Shown: one piece after another, positions 63,266 to 64,000 of the stretch
How positions within the stretch are numbered: position 1 is the stretch's first letter
Layout of the letters: each line of letters starts with the position of its first letter
Origin: Geodermatophilus saharensis
GTDB lineage: Bacteria > Actinomycetota > Actinomycetes > Mycobacteriales > Geodermatophilaceae
Direction of reading: 5' to 3'
DNA: 64,000 nt
NCBI RefSeq assembly: GCF_900188205.1
Contig: NZ_FZOH01000003.1
Location: forward strand, 270,539 to 334,538
Notes under the pieces: model-generated
What the model saw: only the letters and a program-made list of their open reading frames with translations
Databases searched by the model: none
What the model was told of the DNA's origin: nothing
Made by a program: the position numbers and the translations under genes

Positions 63266-64000
63266 TCAGGGCATCGGCATCCCGCCGGTGACGCCGATGC
63301 GCTCGCCGGTGACGTAGCTGGACTCCTGCGCGGCGAGGAAGACGTAGGCCGGGGCCAGCTCCGCCGGCTGGCCGGCGCGGCCGATCGGGGTCTCCGCACC
63401 GAAGGAGCCCACCTCCTCGGCCGGCATGGTCGCCGGGATCAGCGGGGTCCAGATCGGTCCCGGGGCGACGGTGTTGACCCGGATCCCCCGCGGCGCCAGC
63501 TCCTGGGACAGCCCCTTGGTGAAGGTCACCAGCGCACCCTTCGTGGAGGCGTAGTCAAGCAGCGACGGCGAGGGCTGGTAGGCCTGGATCGAGGTCGTGA
63601 TGACGATGCTCGAGCCCGGCTGCATGTGCCCCACGGCGGCCTGGCAGAGCCAGAACGTGGCGAACACGTTGGTGGTGTAGGTGCGCAGCAGCTGCTCGGT
63701 GCTGAGGTCCTCGATGCCCCCGACCGACATCTGGTAGGCCGCGTTGCTCACCAGCACGTCGATGCCGCCGAGCTCGGAGACGGTCCGCTCGACCAGCTGC
63801 CGGCAGAAGTCCTCGTCCCGGAGGTCGCCGGGTGCGGTCACGGCGGTGCGCCCGGCGTCGCGGACGACGCGGGCGGTGACCTGCGCGTCCTCCTCCTCGT
63901 CCGGCAGGTAGGAGATGACGACGTCGGCGCCCTCGCGGGCGTAGGCCAGCGCCACCGCCCGGCCGATGCCGGAGTCGCCGCCGGTGATCAGTGCCCGCTT
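63266..64000 (-). CDS. SDR family oxidoreductase, N-terminus beyond window
   Basis: About 245 residues visible; the start is beyond the right edge. Classical short-chain dehydrogenase: glycine motif near the edge (ITGGDSGIGRA), VLVSNAAYQ, catalytic Ser in ITTSIQAYQ, and Tyr-x3-Lys in DYASTKGAL; C-terminus GVTGGMPMP. The glycine motif TGGDSGIG and the LAPEYVFLA-like end (LAPAYVFLAAQESSYVTGERIG) mark the general-stress glucose/ribitol dehydrogenase group (YghA/GsiB-like neighbours). NADP-dependent carbonyl reduction is likely. Confidence 0.9.
   Translation of the reverse strand, partial: KRALITGGDSGIGRAVALAYAREGADVVISYLPDEEEDAQVTARVVRDAGRTAVTAPGDLRDEDFCRQLVERTVSELGGIDVLVSNAAYQMSVGGIEDLSTEQLLRTYTTNVFATFWLCQAAVGHMQPGSSIVITTSIQAYQPSPSLLDYASTKGALVTFTKGLSQELAPRGIRVNTVAPGPIWTPLIPATMPAEEVGSFGAETPIGRAGQPAELAPAYVFLAAQESSYVTGERIGVTGGMPMP

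Overview
The window is very GC-rich (about 75% by eye, third codon positions almost all G or C), dense and mostly protein-coding. Gene content suggests a soil or rock actinomycete, probably Geodermatophilaceae-like (Blastococcus, Geodermatophilus or Modestobacter): DUF5709, DUF5996 and DUF6510 proteins, two large LAL-type LuxR regulators, a LysX-type fusion, phosphoketolase and many GTG starts. The family assignment is inference. I saw no rRNA, tRNA, CRISPR array, insertion sequence or phage gene.

Layout. 1-3.3 kb: edge-truncated membrane hydrolase, DUF5996 and DUF5709. 3.3-13.2 kb: a stress/redox neighbourhood with a LAL regulator, TetR, haloacetate dehalogenase, CBS protein, sulfite-oxidase-like molybdoenzyme with its flavin reductase, a disulfide-reductase-like flavoprotein and a peroxiredoxin-like protein. 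A 17-bp element ending in TGACCGATGC stands ahead of four of these transcription units. 13.2-19.7 kb: second LAL regulator, two epoxide hydrolases, VOC protein. 19.8-25.8 kb: GH13 glucosidase, type II NADH dehydrogenase, Kup potassium transporter, HpcH aldolase.

25.8-34.3 kb is the most unusual part. A three-gene operon ends in an indoleamine-dioxygenase-like protein fused to a cytochrome b5 domain. Beside it lies a cassette of cytoplasmic subtilase, TPR-CHAT protease, a small protein of unknown function and an ECF-like sigma factor. 34.3-45.1 kb: TetR plus SMR exporter divergent from phosphoketolase, a patatin/acyltransferase lipid pair, an AfsR/SARP-type regulator overlapping an antisense frame, a CPA2 antiporter and a DMT transporter. 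45.1-48.6 kb: a LysX-like fusion whose two halves are in the opposite order to mycobacterial LysX. 48.9-51.1 kb: NodB deacetylase lipoprotein and Hsp20.

51.2-60.5 kb is a sugar or polyol catabolic locus: LacI regulator, two Gfo/Idh/MocA oxidoreductases, DUF993 aldolase-like protein, xylose-isomerase-like TIM barrel, glycerate kinase, MHS transporter and DUF6807 protein. Three near-palindromic LacI-type operators precede three of its transcription units, so the genes probably form one regulon. 60.5-64 kb: esterase, a frameshifted LuxR regulator, a cupin and an edge-truncated SDR.
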